The notes under the pieces were generated by a model, which made no database searches, was not told where the DNA came from, and saw nothing but the letters and a program-made list of their open reading frames with translations. Made by a program: the position numbers and the translations under genes. From CAWIJJ01 sp963836425 (GTDB lineage: Bacteria > Acidobacteriota > Terriglobia > Bryobacterales > Bryobacteraceae), in contig CAWIJJ010000006.1 in NCBI GenBank assembly GCA_963836425.1, forward strand, positions 434,001-498,000: a stretch of 64,000 nucleotides of DNA, written 5' to 3'. This document shows, piece by piece, positions 8,047 to 17,139 of the stretch. How positions within the stretch are numbered: position 1 is the stretch's first letter; every line of letters begins with the position of its first letter.

Positions 8047-8631
8047 TTACCGTTTGAGGCGCTGGACGTCCTCGGGACTCAACGGAAGGCTGGGGGCGAC
8101 CAGTTTGAAGGGCGAGAGCGAGGGCTGCGCGACGCCGGTATGGCCGTGTTCTTTGGCCGCAGCGAGGACATGCACGAGTTCGTGGGCGACGACGCGGCCG
8201 AGCGCACGGCCGAAGATCTGGTCGCGGCGGGAAAAGTCGCCGCCCGCCATGGCCTGCCGGACCGATGCCGCCACGCGGTCGCAGGCGACTTCGGTGAAGG
8301 GCTGGACGATGCCGTCGGTCGAGTAAGTGAAGGCCAGGGGGCCGCGCTCATCGAAGAGATAGGGAACCGGTTCGAGGACGCACTTACCGTTGAAGCGGAC
8401 GACGACGAGCTCGGCATAGGATTCGCGGGCCGCGTCAACGCGTGAAGGCCAGCGGAAACTGATGCCGGTTTCGCGGAGAACGGATTCGACTTCGTGCTTC
8501 ATGGCCTCGACGGACGCACCGGTGTGCGGTCCGCGGAAGTCGAGAACGACGGTCAAGACCCGGGAAGCGGCCGGAACCGGCTGAGGGGCCGCCATGGCCC
8601 ACAACACCGCGCTGAACAGGGCGAGGCGCAC
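8047..8631 (-). CDS. Secreted zincin-like protein with HELVH motif
   Basis: This 194-residue protein begins with a signal peptide (MRLALFSAVLWAMAAPQPVP) and contains VVAHELVHVLAAAKEHGH near residues 145-163. HELVH matches the HExxH zinc site of zincin metallopeptidases, with His residues 8 and 10 further on that could be the third ligand. The rest (LTVVLDFRGPHTG, YAELVVVRFNGKC) is not a family I recognise. It starts with GTG seven bases after the stop of the upstream membrane gene, so the two are probably cotranscribed. Protease activity is inferred only from the motif; it could be a non-catalytic zinc protein. Confidence 0.6.
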   Translation of the reverse strand: MRLALFSAVLWAMAAPQPVPAASRVLTVVLDFRGPHTGASVEAMKHEVESVLRETGISFRWPSRVDAARESYAELVVVRFNGKCVLEPVPYLFDERGPLAFTYSTDGIVQPFTEVACDRVAASVRQAMAGGDFSRRDQIFGRALGRVVAHELVHVLAAAKEHGHTGVAQPSLSPFKLVAPSLPLSPEDVQRLKR

Positions 8632-8638
8632 GGGTTCA

Positions 8639-9001
8639 TTATATATCCCGAACGGGCGGGGGGAGCCTGGAGGCGGAGTGGAGGCGGAGGCGGTGAAGGA
8701 AGTGGTCCAGGAGAGCGTAAGGCGCGAGTCCTGCGATCATGCTGAAAGCCGATACGAGCGTCGCCAGCGAATGGGGCGGGCCTTGCGGTCCGGTGACTGC
8801 AAGCAGCGCCATGGAGATCAGCAGCCAAACGAGGTAGCCGGGGACGATCAGGACGTGCATGGGACCGGCGAGGGTTTGCGCAAGAGCGGGTTGGCCCGCC
8901 CGATTGAGTGCGGCGACGAGGAAGAAGAGGGCGAGCGAGAGGACGCCGATCGAGAGGAAGAGATGACGGCGGAGTATGTGTCGCACTTGTCTGGTGACCA
9001 T
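8639..9001 (-). CDS. Small inner-membrane protein, unknown function
   Basis: This 120-residue protein has a basic N-terminus (MVTRQVRHILRRH) followed by about three hydrophobic helices (LFLSIGVLSLALFFLVAAL, VLIVPGYLVWLLISMALLAV and a third near SMIAGLAPYALLDHFL). No family is recognised. It lies directly before the HELVH protein gene and probably shares its transcript. Confidence 0.6.
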   Translation of the reverse strand: MVTRQVRHILRRHLFLSIGVLSLALFFLVAALNRAGQPALAQTLAGPMHVLIVPGYLVWLLISMALLAVTGPQGPPHSLATLVSAFSMIAGLAPYALLDHFLHRLRLHSASRLPPPVRDI

Positions 9002-9025
9002 TCTACGCCTTACAGGTTACGGAAG

Positions 9026-9066
9026 AATGGTTGGCCGCCGATGAAAACGGATGAAGGCAGATGAAA
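9026..9066 (+). repeat. Dispersed repeat, copy A
   Basis: AATGGTTGGCCGCCGAT is identical over 17 bases to the minus strand near 21742-21758, and the following bases have the same pattern of spaced CGGAT / CAGATG words. It lies in the short gap between a membrane protein gene and a methyltransferase gene. Such 'GCCGATGAA-CGGATGAA' repeats recur in several phyla as intergenic elements of unknown role. Confidence 0.5.
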
Positions 9067-9120
9067 AGAAACTGCGGGAATCGGACTGGGCGGTCTGAAT
9101 TACGGTTAAAATGTCGCTTG

Positions 9121-9783
9121 ATGAAGCAATTCGTACCGCTTGTTTTCAGTATCGCGATTACTTCAATATGCCTGTTCGGATCGGCCGGGCGTTGGGACTG
9201 GCCGAATGCGTGGGTTCTGCTGGGGCTCAATTTTGCGGCCAGCCTGACGGGGACGGCACTGCTCTCGCGGAACCCCGGTTTGCGCGCTGAGCGCCACAAT
9301 GTCAAAGCGGGAAAGAATTGGGACAAGCCGATTGTCGGCGTCATGGTCCTGGTGGGCCCGGTGGCCACATGGATTACGGCGGGGCTGGACACACGGTTTC
9401 ACTGGTCGGACGGTATGCCGCGTGCGGCGTTTATTGCGGGTGTGGTGGTGGCTGTCCTGTCCGCGGCGCTGATCGCTTGGGCGATGCATACCAACAAGTT
9501 CTTCTCCGCGGTTGTCCGCATTCAGAAGGACCGCGGGCACGTGGTGGTGACGAGCGGGCCGTATCGTTTCGTGCGGCATCCGGGCTATACCGGGATGGCG
9601 GCGTTCACGCTGGCCACGCCGTTGATCCTGAATTCGCGCTGGGCTTTCGTGCCGGCGGTGGCTACGGCGGCGGTAACCGGGTTGCGAACGCTGCTTGAAG
9701 ATCGTACGCTGCACAACGAGTTAGAGGGCTACGCCGATTACGCGCGCAGGGTCAGGTACAGGCTGGTGCCGCCGATCTGGTAA
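9121..9783 (+). CDS. Isoprenylcysteine carboxyl methyltransferase-like membrane protein
   Basis: This 220-residue integral membrane protein has about five hydrophobic helices and the motif TSGPYRFVRHPGYTGM, the SAM-binding signature of the ICMT/PEMT superfamily, then EDRTLHNELEGYADYARRVR, where the Glu and Tyr of the family C-terminus are found. Bacterial members methylate lipid-like or small molecule acceptors, usually unknown. The ATG at 9121 starts a hydrophobic segment directly; an in-frame ATG at 9061 would add a non-membrane extension made partly of the dispersed repeat, so I rejected it. The gene converges on the zincin-like gene at 9805. Confidence 0.8.
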   Translation: MKQFVPLVFSIAITSICLFGSAGRWDWPNAWVLLGLNFAASLTGTALLSRNPGLRAERHNVKAGKNWDKPIVGVMVLVGPVATWITAGLDTRFHWSDGMPRAAFIAGVVVAVLSAALIAWAMHTNKFFSAVVRIQKDRGHVVVTSGPYRFVRHPGYTGMAAFTLATPLILNSRWAFVPAVATAAVTGLRTLLEDRTLHNELEGYADYARRVRYRLVPPIW

Positions 9784-9804
9784 GTGCTCTGCCGGCGCGC
9801 GCGC

Positions 9805-10437
9805 TCAGGCGCAGCGGGCGGTGGTGTTACGCCGCAAGATGCCGGCGTGGGCGTTTCCAGACTTCGCTTTCAACAGACCGATCAACACATCCCGGGCGGC
9901 ATCGAATTTCTGCTTTTGGGCGAGACTCCGGGCCGCGGGTTCATCGAGATCGATGAGGGCAAACTGGGCGCGCTTTCGAATTTCGGCCTGCTGGGCCTGC
10001 GCGAGACCAAGCTCCACTGAACGTTGCAGCGACCACCAGTAGGCCTCATGCTCGTCGAGCGCGATCATCAGGCGCTCGGGGTCGGAGCGGTTGGGATCGA
10101 TCTGCGTCACGCCCTGGGCGGCATAGTACGCGTATTGCGGGCTGTGCACGAGCTCGTGAAAGACGACTCCGGCAAGCCACGGCAGGTCCTGGGCGAAGGC
10201 GGGCGGTCCGATGCGGACATCGCCGGCGACATTGCGCCCGGGTTGATTCAGGCCGGGGTCGTAGAGCAGGCTTTGGGTGTCATCCTTGCTGAATCCGTGC
10301 GCCGTGACGACATAGTCGATCGCCACCTGGCGCGCGCCGGCATCGGCACCTTTGTTAAAAGCAGCGACGCGCTGCAGGCTCTTGTGAGTGGCAAAGTCGC
10401 GCGCGTTGAATGGGATCTTGCGGGCTGGGTACGGCAT
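9805..10437 (-). CDS. Zincin-like protein with HELVH motif, no signal peptide
   Basis: This 210-residue protein has WLAGVVFHELVHSPQYAYY around residues 89-107 and a downstream acidic segment LDEHEAYWW that could give the third zinc ligand. No signal peptide is visible, so a cytosolic location is likely. It is not similar in sequence to the secreted HELVH protein at 8047. No family is recognised. The ATG at 10437 faces away from the gene at 10560, with 122 bases for divergent promoters. Confidence 0.6.
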   Translation of the reverse strand: MPYPARKIPFNARDFATHKSLQRVAAFNKGADAGARQVAIDYVVTAHGFSKDDTQSLLYDPGLNQPGRNVAGDVRIGPPAFAQDLPWLAGVVFHELVHSPQYAYYAAQGVTQIDPNRSDPERLMIALDEHEAYWWSLQRSVELGLAQAQQAEIRKRAQFALIDLDEPAARSLAQKQKFDAARDVLIGLLKAKSGNAHAGILRRNTTARCA

Positions 10438-10559
10438 GACGTTAAAATCCTCTCGTCGGCTTCAAAAGATAACGCGTAAGAGAGCGGCATTGTTAGCGAA
10501 GGATTTCGAAGAAAGGTACGAATCAGGGCGCTGGCACGGCAGTTGCGGTAGGGTGCGTT

Positions 10560-11111
10560 GTGAGAATTGCCGCCCTGATCACGCTGTTCCTGGCGCCCGC
10601 GACGATGTTAGACGCGGCCACCGTCCGGCGCCAGCACCCTTACCGGCAGCACTGGAAGCGCGCGACATTCGGCAAGCGCGCGGCGGCGCGGGTGGCGGCG
10701 GGCGCCGGAATCGCTCAAATCCGGCGGCATCCGCGAAAGTGGGGCGGAGGCGCCGGCGGTTTCGCCAAGCGGCTGGGCGCGGGGTTTGCGGCTCATGCCG
10801 TGAAGACGACGGTGGAACATACGGTGGCCGCGCGCCTGCACGAGGACCTGCACTATCGCCGGTCCGGCGAGCGCGGTTTCGGGCCCAGGCTGCGGCACGC
10901 GCTGGTGAGCACAGTGGTCACGCGCAACACGCGGAAGGGCACGCGCACGCCGGCGGTGGGCAGGCTTTCGGGCCATGCGGCCGCCGGAGCCTTCACACAG
11001 GGTGTGTTGCACGCGGGGGCGGGCGCCGCGACGGCAGGGATCGGACTGGGCGCGGAGGCGGCGGCGAACGTAGCGCGCGAATTCTGGCCGCGGCGCCGCC
11101 GCAAGCGCTGA
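10560..11111 (+). CDS. Secreted basic Ala/Gly-rich protein, unknown
   Basis: This 183-residue protein starts at GTG with a signal peptide (MRIAALITLFLAPATMLDAA). The mature part is strongly basic and glycine/alanine-rich (GGGAGGFAKRLGAGFAAHA, then HAAAGAFTQGVLHAGAGAAT) with regular His-Ala-Ala-x-x patterns, ending in RRRRKR. The alternation of small residues suggests a packed helical hairpin or membrane association. No family recognised. It converges on the lipoprotein gene with 14 bases between the stops. Confidence 0.55.
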   Translation: MRIAALITLFLAPATMLDAATVRRQHPYRQHWKRATFGKRAAARVAAGAGIAQIRRHPRKWGGGAGGFAKRLGAGFAAHAVKTTVEHTVAARLHEDLHYRRSGERGFGPRLRHALVSTVVTRNTRKGTRTPAVGRLSGHAAAGAFTQGVLHAGAGAATAGIGLGAEAAANVAREFWPRRRRKR

Positions 11112-11125
11112 CGCGGGCGGAGCAG

Positions 11126-11659
11126 TTACTGCTGCGAGCGGTAAAGAACCTCAGGCTTGTCCCAGGCGCGCGGGTCGGCGGCAACTTTGAGCAGGAAATT
11201 GCGGACGGCATCGCCCGGCGCCGTGATCAATGTCCGATCCGCGGCCGGTGCGGTGGAGAGGCTACGCGCGGCCTGGTCCTTGAGCCAGTCCGTTTGCAGA
11301 AAGGCAAAGCGCAGCGTGCTGCCTTCGGGCCAGACGCGCAGGGCCATGTGCACGGGGATCTGAAAGGGGTCGTCCACGGTGGTGACCAGGTCCAGAATAG
11401 CTATGCCGCCGGCACTTACCAGGCGAGCCGCGAACTGGTGTTCCTCGCGGCTGTCGTCAATATAGCGAATGTGGTATCCGGTTCCATCCTGGCGGATCCA
11501 GTAGGCGTCTTTGCCGTCGTCGCTGGTCCAGAGGCCGAGTAGCGAGCGGTCCATGACGGCATCGCCATCGGCTACGAAGGGGTTGAGGGAGACGAGGCTG
11601 GAGCAGCCGGTCAGGGTGAGGGCGAGCGCCGAGGTAAGAAAGAGCGTTGCAATCTTCAT
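11126..11659 (-). CDS. Lipoprotein, unknown function
   Basis: MKIATLFLTSALALTLTGCSS is a lipoprotein signal with lipobox LTGC, so the mature 159-residue protein is expected to be lipid-anchored at the cell envelope. The body (LLGLWTSDDGKDAYWIRQ, YHIRYIDDSREEHQFAARL) has the alternating strand pattern of a small beta barrel or sandwich. No family recognised. The start at 11659 places the signal correctly; an ATG at 11674 would add five residues. It follows the kinase gene by 49 bases on the same strand and may be cotranscribed. Confidence 0.7.
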   Translation of the reverse strand: MKIATLFLTSALALTLTGCSSLVSLNPFVADGDAVMDRSLLGLWTSDDGKDAYWIRQDGTGYHIRYIDDSREEHQFAARLVSAGGIAILDLVTTVDDPFQIPVHMALRVWPEGSTLRFAFLQTDWLKDQAARSLSTAPAADRTLITAPGDAVRNFLLKVAADPRAWDKPEVLYRSQQ

Positions 11660-11708
11660 GGAAAGTTCCTCCATGAAGGAACAGCGTTGCGGAAGCCGCG
11701 GGATTGCA

Positions 11709-13997
11709 CTACGGTGCGCGGAATTTTTTGAGCGCCCGGGCCAGGCGCACGCGCAGGGGCGAATAATTGCCCGCCGCCAGCATCAGGGCCAGCCCTGCGG
11801 AGAGCAGCAACGCCGGCAGCCAGGCATGGCCCGGAAACACCTGCTTTTGGAGGCGGTAGACGCCGATGGCCAGGAACAGCAGCCCGCTGGCGAAGAAGTT
11901 TTTCATCTGCCGAGGGATGCTGGCGAAGACGAAAATGCAGGCGACGGAGGGAAGCAGCCATTCGAAGGCGCGTTCTTCGAAACGGGATTGCGCGTTCAGG
12001 CCGAGCAGCAGCAGCGATGTCATCACGTGCCCGGGAATGACGAAGCGGAAGGCGTGTCCGACGGTCCGCAACTGCGGCGAAGACTGGAGGAGGCAGAGCC
12101 GGTCCAGCAGGAAGTAGACCCCGGCGTTCAGGATAAACAGGTATTCGACCTGGCCGCGCGTCCACGGCGCCACGGCGCGTATCCAGGCTGCCCAGGGCTC
12201 GTGAAAGGCCGCCACGCCGCTCAACGCTGCCAGGGTGAAGACGACGCCGAAGGGATAGAAATATTGCGAGTCTTCCGACAGGCGCCGGCGTTCGAAGAGA
12301 AAGCCGGCGGCGAGGAAGAGCAGCGCGCAGGGCAGGAGCCAGAAGTAGATGCGGCCGGGATCGCGGTCGAGCCAGTCCAGCATGCCCATGCGCAGGAGGG
12401 TGGCGAGGCAGAGCAGGGCCGCGTAGGTGGCGAAGAGGAGGGAAAAGACGGGAGCCCGGGTGAAGCGGCGCAACCACCAGCAGAAAGGCAAAGAGGCGAG
12501 CAGGGCCCACCACAACTGCGCATTCGTGGCTTGCCGGGCGAAGTCGAGCCGGTGAAACAGCTCGAGGTTCAGCCGGCCCTGGGTGAGGCCGGTGAACCAC
12601 CGCGCCTCCTCGACGGTGACGAGGATGGCGGCCGGCCACACCAGGCAGGCGGCGAGCAGGAATCCGATAGCCACGCGGGCGTTGCCGTGCTTCCAGTTGC
12701 GGATGCCGGGCCAGGCGGAGGCGGCGGCGGCCGTCCACACGGCGGCGATGGCGGGCGCGCCGGAGAGGGCCGGGTAGACGAAACAAGTGAGGAAAGCAGC
12801 GCCCACGGTGAGCAGCCAGGCGCCCAGATACAAGGTGACCTGCGGCAGGGTCAGGCGGCGCGCCTGCATGATCCATGCGTCTTCGCGCTCGATCAGGCGC
12901 TCATAGCGCTTGCGGAGGGCGTCGTACTCGGCATCGGAAACGACTTGGTCGCGACGCCAGCTTTCAAGGTCGCGAAGGTGCTGTCCGACTTTGCCGGCGA
13001 TCAGCCGGGCGTAGGCGGCGGGCTCGGCCAGGACGGCTTCACCGGCGAGGAAGCGGTGCAGGTCGGCGGCCATTTCCTCGGCCGAGGCGTAACGGTCGGC
13101 GGGATTTTTCTCAAGCGCCTTGAGGCAGATATTCTGCAGGCCGCGGGGGACGTCGGGGGCGCGGCGGCGCGGTAACTCGGGCTCGTCCTCGCGGATGGAG
13201 CGGAGGAGTTCGGAAATTCCGGCGGCATGGAAGGGCGTCGCGCCGGTGAGCAACTGGTAGAGAATGGCGCCGAGGGCGAAGACGTCGCTGCGCGCGTCGA
13301 GCGGGCTGCCGGCGGCCTGTTCGGGCGAAAGATACTCGGGGGTTCCGGCGACTGACCCCAGGGTGGCGCGGTGATCGGCCCGGCTGAGGTCGAGGGCCAG
13401 TCCGAAATCGAGCAGCTTGGGTTCGAGTTCGGCATCGACCAGGATGTTGGCGGGCTTGAGGTCGCGGTGAACGATGCCCTGGCGGTGGAGAAAGTGGGCG
13501 GCCATGGCGACCTTGGCGAGGAGGTCGGCCTTACCGCGGAAGTCCAGGCGCCTGGCGGCGGTGGTCAGCGGAGCCCCGGGCAGGTACTCCATGACAAAAT
13601 GGGGCGGCTCGGAGGCGGGGCCGAGGCTGTAGATGCGGGCGACGTTGGGGTGGTTCAGGCGGGCCATGGCGCGCGCCTCCTCCATGAAGCGCGCGCGCAA
13701 TTCGGGATCGTTGGCGTAGCGCGGGGAGAGGGTTTTGATGGCGATGGTGCGCCCCAGGGCTTCGTCGGTGGCGAGCAGCACGCGGCCCATTCCGCCGGAG
13801 CCGATCTCTTCCAGAATGGCGTGGCCGGAAAGCCGGGCGGGGAGAGGAACGGGGGACTCCAGGATGCGATCGATCTCGCTCAGCGCAGCGAGTTCCGCCT
13901 CGAGTTCAGGCGGGTGCGGGCCAATGTGTGTGGCGGTCTGGTCGAGCATTCCCGCCAGGGCTTCGGCGAGGCGCTGTTCACGCTCTTCGTCGCTCAT
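11709..13997 (-). CDS. Ser/Thr protein kinase with multi-pass membrane C-terminus
   Basis: This 762-residue protein has a Hanks-type kinase domain at about residues 55-320: glycine loop EEIGSGGMGRVLL, catalytic-lysine motif TIAIKTL, HRDLKPANILVD, DFGLAL, GTPEYLSPEQ and a terminal R in NPADRYASAEEM. About 60 hydrophilic residues (including a SDAEYDALRKRYERLI helix) lead to nine or more transmembrane helices up to LALMLAAGNYS. The start ATG at 13997 overlaps the stop of the sigma-factor gene by 4 bases. A sigma factor and kinase in one transcript is a recurrent arrangement in Acidobacteriota; here phosphorylation may control the sigma factor. The membrane part is unlike PASTA kinases, so the signal is unknown. 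Confidence 0.9.
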   Translation of the reverse strand: MSDEEREQRLAEALAGMLDQTATHIGPHPPELEAELAALSEIDRILESPVPLPARLSGHAILEEIGSGGMGRVLLATDEALGRTIAIKTLSPRYANDPELRARFMEEARAMARLNHPNVARIYSLGPASEPPHFVMEYLPGAPLTTAARRLDFRGKADLLAKVAMAAHFLHRQGIVHRDLKPANILVDAELEPKLLDFGLALDLSRADHRATLGSVAGTPEYLSPEQAAGSPLDARSDVFALGAILYQLLTGATPFHAAGISELLRSIREDEPELPRRRAPDVPRGLQNICLKALEKNPADRYASAEEMAADLHRFLAGEAVLAEPAAYARLIAGKVGQHLRDLESWRRDQVVSDAEYDALRKRYERLIEREDAWIMQARRLTLPQVTLYLGAWLLTVGAAFLTCFVYPALSGAPAIAAVWTAAAASAWPGIRNWKHGNARVAIGFLLAACLVWPAAILVTVEEARWFTGLTQGRLNLELFHRLDFARQATNAQLWWALLASLPFCWWLRRFTRAPVFSLLFATYAALLCLATLLRMGMLDWLDRDPGRIYFWLLPCALLFLAAGFLFERRRLSEDSQYFYPFGVVFTLAALSGVAAFHEPWAAWIRAVAPWTRGQVEYLFILNAGVYFLLDRLCLLQSSPQLRTVGHAFRFVIPGHVMTSLLLLGLNAQSRFEERAFEWLLPSVACIFVFASIPRQMKNFFASGLLFLAIGVYRLQKQVFPGHAWLPALLLSAGLALMLAAGNYSPLRVRLARALKKFRAP

Positions 13998-14587
13998 ATC
14001 TCCGCCGCATCGGAAAGCTGCCGGAACCGTTTCACTGCCCGGTAGACGAGTAGTGCGATCGCTTCCCGGGACTTGCCCATGCGCGCCGCCATCTCGGCGG
14101 TGGAGAGCCGCTCGATTTTGGCCATGAGGATGGCCTGACGGTAATCGCCGGGCAAGGCGTTGAGGCGGTTCAGCAAGCGGTCGATGGCCTGCTGCTGGGC
14201 GAGCAGGCGGCTGGGAGTTTTGGTGTCGGCCGGCTCGGGACCGAGCGGATTCGATTCCGAGCGGAACGGGACCTCGACGCCCGCGCGGCATTCGCGATTG
14301 CGGTAGCGGACGCGGTCCGCGATGACGTGATCCGCGATGGCGGAGAGCCAGCGGAAGAAGCTGCCGGGAGATTGATAAGTGAACTGTCCGATATCGCGGA
14401 AGGCGCGCAGCAAGGTTTCCTGGACCACATCTTCGGCGTCGGAAAATTCACGCGCGCCGGGGCCGAGTTTGAAGTGCACGAGCACGGCCAGGCGGCGGCG
14501 ATATTTTTCGAAAGCGCGGGAGAGGGCCTGCTGGTTGCCGTTCCTCGCCTGATCCAGAAGGTCGAAGGTGGAGGTCGGCGGATTCAT
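13994..14587 (-). CDS. ECF-type RNA polymerase sigma factor
   Basis: This 197-residue protein has sigma region 2 (LSRAFEKYRRRLAVLVHFKL, then SDAEDVVQETLLRAFRDI) and region 4 (LNALPGDYRQAILMAKIERL, then STAEMAARMGKSREAI with the recognition helix and a following LVYRAVKRF). ECF factors direct RNA polymerase to envelope or stress promoters. No anti-sigma gene is adjacent; instead the next gene is the membrane kinase, coupled by an ATGA overlap. This suggests control by phosphorylation, which is inferred. The ATG at 14587 is chosen because upstream in-frame sequence is translated noise from the permease region. Confidence 0.9.
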   Translation of the reverse strand: MNPPTSTFDLLDQARNGNQQALSRAFEKYRRRLAVLVHFKLGPGAREFSDAEDVVQETLLRAFRDIGQFTYQSPGSFFRWLSAIADHVIADRVRYRNRECRAGVEVPFRSESNPLGPEPADTKTPSRLLAQQQAIDRLLNRLNALPGDYRQAILMAKIERLSTAEMAARMGKSREAIALLVYRAVKRFRQLSDAAEI

Positions 14588-14627
14588 GGCGCGATGTGCC
14601 CATGATATACGGGAACACGCGCCGGTG

Positions 14628-17087
14628 TTACTCCTCGCGCAAGGCGACGATGGGGTCCACGCGGGTGGCGCGGATTGCGGGCAGGTAACTGGCGGCGGCA
14701 GCGACGGCGGCCAGCAGGAGCGGGACGGCGGCAAAGGTGAGCGGGTCGCGGGCGCCGACTCCGAACAGGAGGGCGGCCATCACGCGGGTGAGCAGGAAGG
14801 CGCCGGCGACGCCCACGGCGATTCCGGCGGCCGCGAGGCCGAGTCCGTGGCGCAGCACGAGGGTGACGATATTGCCGCGCTGCGCGCCGAGTGCGATGCG
14901 CACGCCGAGGTCGTGCGTGCCCTGCGTCACCAGGTAGGAAATGACGCCGTAGACTCCCACCGATGCCAGGATGAGGGCGAACAGGGCGAAGGCGCCAAGC
15001 ATGATGGTGGAGAATCGCCGGCGGGCGAGCGAATCGTGCATGCGGTCGTCCATGGTGCGGACGTCGTAGAGGGGAATGGTGGAATCGACGGCGTGAACCT
15101 GGCGGGCGATGGCCTGGGCGGCGGCGGCCGGGTCGCCGGCGGTTCGTGCGACGACGTAGCGGCCGCGGGCGGAGGGGAAGTAGACCACGATTTTACCGTC
15201 CACTTCCAGGCCGTATTGCTTGACGGTTCCGACGACGCCCACGATGGTCATCTTCCTTTGCGGGTCGAACCAGACCTGTTTTCCGATGGGATTTTCGCGC
15301 GGCCAGAAGCGCTGCGCGAACTTCTCGTCGACCAGCACGGACAGCATGGGCGACGCCGCGGCATCCTGTTCAATGAGGAACCGGCCCTGGCGCAGGGGAA
15401 TTTCCATGGTGCGGAAGTAATCGGCGGTGGCGCTCCGCATATCCACCTGAAGCTCCTGCCCGGGCTGGGGCGTGAAGCCTTCGACATTGATACTGCCCCA
15501 ACCTATGGCGGAGGTGAAGGGTAGGGTGGCGACGCCGCCGGTGGAGCGGATGCCGGGAAGCGCCGCGATCCTGGTGAACAGGTCGCGCCAGGCCGAGTCC
15601 ACTGCCGCGGGGTTGGCGTAGCGCAGGCCGCTGGCGCCGAGGCGCATGGAGATGACGTGGCCGGGATTGAAGCCGGGAGAGACCGCGGAGAGGGTGGCAA
15701 AGCTGCGAAGGAGCAGGCCCGCGCCCACCAGCAGCATAAGCGAGAAGGCAAGCTCGGAGACGACAAGCGCGCTACGCAGCCGCTGCCTGGAAGGGACAAA
15801 GCCACCATCGCCCTGGGCTCCGCGGCTGCCGGATTTGAGCGAAATGTTGAGGTCGACGCGGGCGGCGCGCAGCGCGGGGGCAAGTCCGAAGGCTACGCCG
15901 GTGGCGGCGGAGATCAGGAAGGTGAAGGCCAGCACGCGCCAGTCGATACCGATGGCGTCCAGGCGGGGGATGTTGCCGGGATTGACAGAGCGGACGACGG
16001 AGAGGCCGGCTTTGGCGATCAGCAGGCCGGCGGCGCCGCCGGCGAGGCCGAGCAGCAGGCTCTCGGTAAGCAGTTGCCGCGCCATGCGTTCCCAGCCGGC
16101 ACCGAGGGCGCCCCTGATGGCAAACTCCTTCTGCCGCGCGGCGGCGCGCGAAAGCAGCAGGTTGGCGACGTTGGCGCAGGCGATGAGCAGCACCAGGGCG
16201 ACCGAGCCGAGCAGCACCAGGAGAGCGAGGCGGACGTTGCCCACCACCTGTTCGAGCAGCGGCACCACGCTGATGGTGAAGGTGCGGTCGCGCTTGTCCT
16301 TTTCGCGGATGCGGGCGGCGATGACAGCGATATCCGCCTGCGCCTGCTCCATGGTCACGCCCGGCTTCAGGCGCGCCATGAGGTTGTAGTTCTCGTCGCC
16401 GCGGCGATTGACGGCGTCGGGTCCGAGGGGCAGCGGAAGATAGATGTCCATGCGGTCGATGCTGCCCACGGTAGGCATGATTTCGGGATCCATCAGGAAG
16501 TCCGGCCGCAGCACTCCGGCTACTTCGAACTGATTTTTGGCGGCGCCGCCGCCGGAGCCCACGCCGCTCAGGGTGATGTTCGTGCCTACGATTTTGGGAT
16601 CGGAATTGAAGAGGCGGCGCCACACTGCGTAGCTCAGGATGGCGACGGGCGGCTTGCCGGGGGTGTCCTCGGCGGGCAATAGCAGGCGGCCTATCAGCGG
16701 TTTGGCTCCGAGCATCCGGAAGAGGGCGGAGGAGGTCGAGAGGACGCCGACATTCTGCGGCTGATCGAGGCCGATGAGGGTGGCCGGGCGGCCCTGCGAA
16801 ATCGACATCTGTTCGAAGGAGCGGTTCTGGGTTTGAAGATCGATGTACTGCCCCGGGGAAGGCCAGTCCTGCGGAATATTGATGCCGGGCGAGCGGAGCC
16901 AGAGGACGGCCAGACGGTCCGGATCGGGAAAGGGCAGGGGCCGGAGGAGGAGCGCGTTGAGCACGCTGAAGATCGCGGTGTTGGCGCCAATCCCGATGGC
17001 CAGGGATAAGACGATGACGGCCGTCAGACCGGCGCTCTTGCGCAAGGTGCGGAGCGCGTAGCGGCAGTCCTCCAGAAGCTGGTTCAT
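14628..17087 (-). CDS. ADOP/MacB-type ABC transporter permease
   Basis: This 819-residue protein starts with an N-terminal extension and transmembrane helix (LLEDCRYALRTLRKSAGLTA, then LAIGIGANTAIFSVLNALLL), a large periplasmic MacB_PCD domain, an FtsX segment of three helices (LLVLLGSVALVLLIACANVA), a second periplasmic domain with VSPGFNPGHVISMRLG, and a second FtsX segment ending AIRATRVDPIVALREE. This duplicated layout is the ADOP family, abundant in Acidobacteriota and usually lacking a linked ATPase, as here. Its export substrate is unknown. It may contribute to efflux or envelope work; no neighbour defines the role. Confidence 0.9.
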   Translation of the reverse strand: MNQLLEDCRYALRTLRKSAGLTAVIVLSLAIGIGANTAIFSVLNALLLRPLPFPDPDRLAVLWLRSPGINIPQDWPSPGQYIDLQTQNRSFEQMSISQGRPATLIGLDQPQNVGVLSTSSALFRMLGAKPLIGRLLLPAEDTPGKPPVAILSYAVWRRLFNSDPKIVGTNITLSGVGSGGGAAKNQFEVAGVLRPDFLMDPEIMPTVGSIDRMDIYLPLPLGPDAVNRRGDENYNLMARLKPGVTMEQAQADIAVIAARIREKDKRDRTFTISVVPLLEQVVGNVRLALLVLLGSVALVLLIACANVANLLLSRAAARQKEFAIRGALGAGWERMARQLLTESLLLGLAGGAAGLLIAKAGLSVVRSVNPGNIPRLDAIGIDWRVLAFTFLISAATGVAFGLAPALRAARVDLNISLKSGSRGAQGDGGFVPSRQRLRSALVVSELAFSLMLLVGAGLLLRSFATLSAVSPGFNPGHVISMRLGASGLRYANPAAVDSAWRDLFTRIAALPGIRSTGGVATLPFTSAIGWGSINVEGFTPQPGQELQVDMRSATADYFRTMEIPLRQGRFLIEQDAAASPMLSVLVDEKFAQRFWPRENPIGKQVWFDPQRKMTIVGVVGTVKQYGLEVDGKIVVYFPSARGRYVVARTAGDPAAAAQAIARQVHAVDSTIPLYDVRTMDDRMHDSLARRRFSTIMLGAFALFALILASVGVYGVISYLVTQGTHDLGVRIALGAQRGNIVTLVLRHGLGLAAAGIAVGVAGAFLLTRVMAALLFGVGARDPLTFAAVPLLLAAVAAAASYLPAIRATRVDPIVALREE

Positions 17088-17139
17088 CGGCGTGCCTCCA
17101 ATCAGTGTCGTACGGATGGACGCCGGCGGTCGTGGATGG

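Noticed and set aside
9061..9120. N-terminal extension of the ICMT-like protein from an ATG at 9061
   Set aside because: The first 20 residues are encoded partly by the dispersed repeat and are hydrophilic; the ATG at 9121 begins a proper membrane helix.
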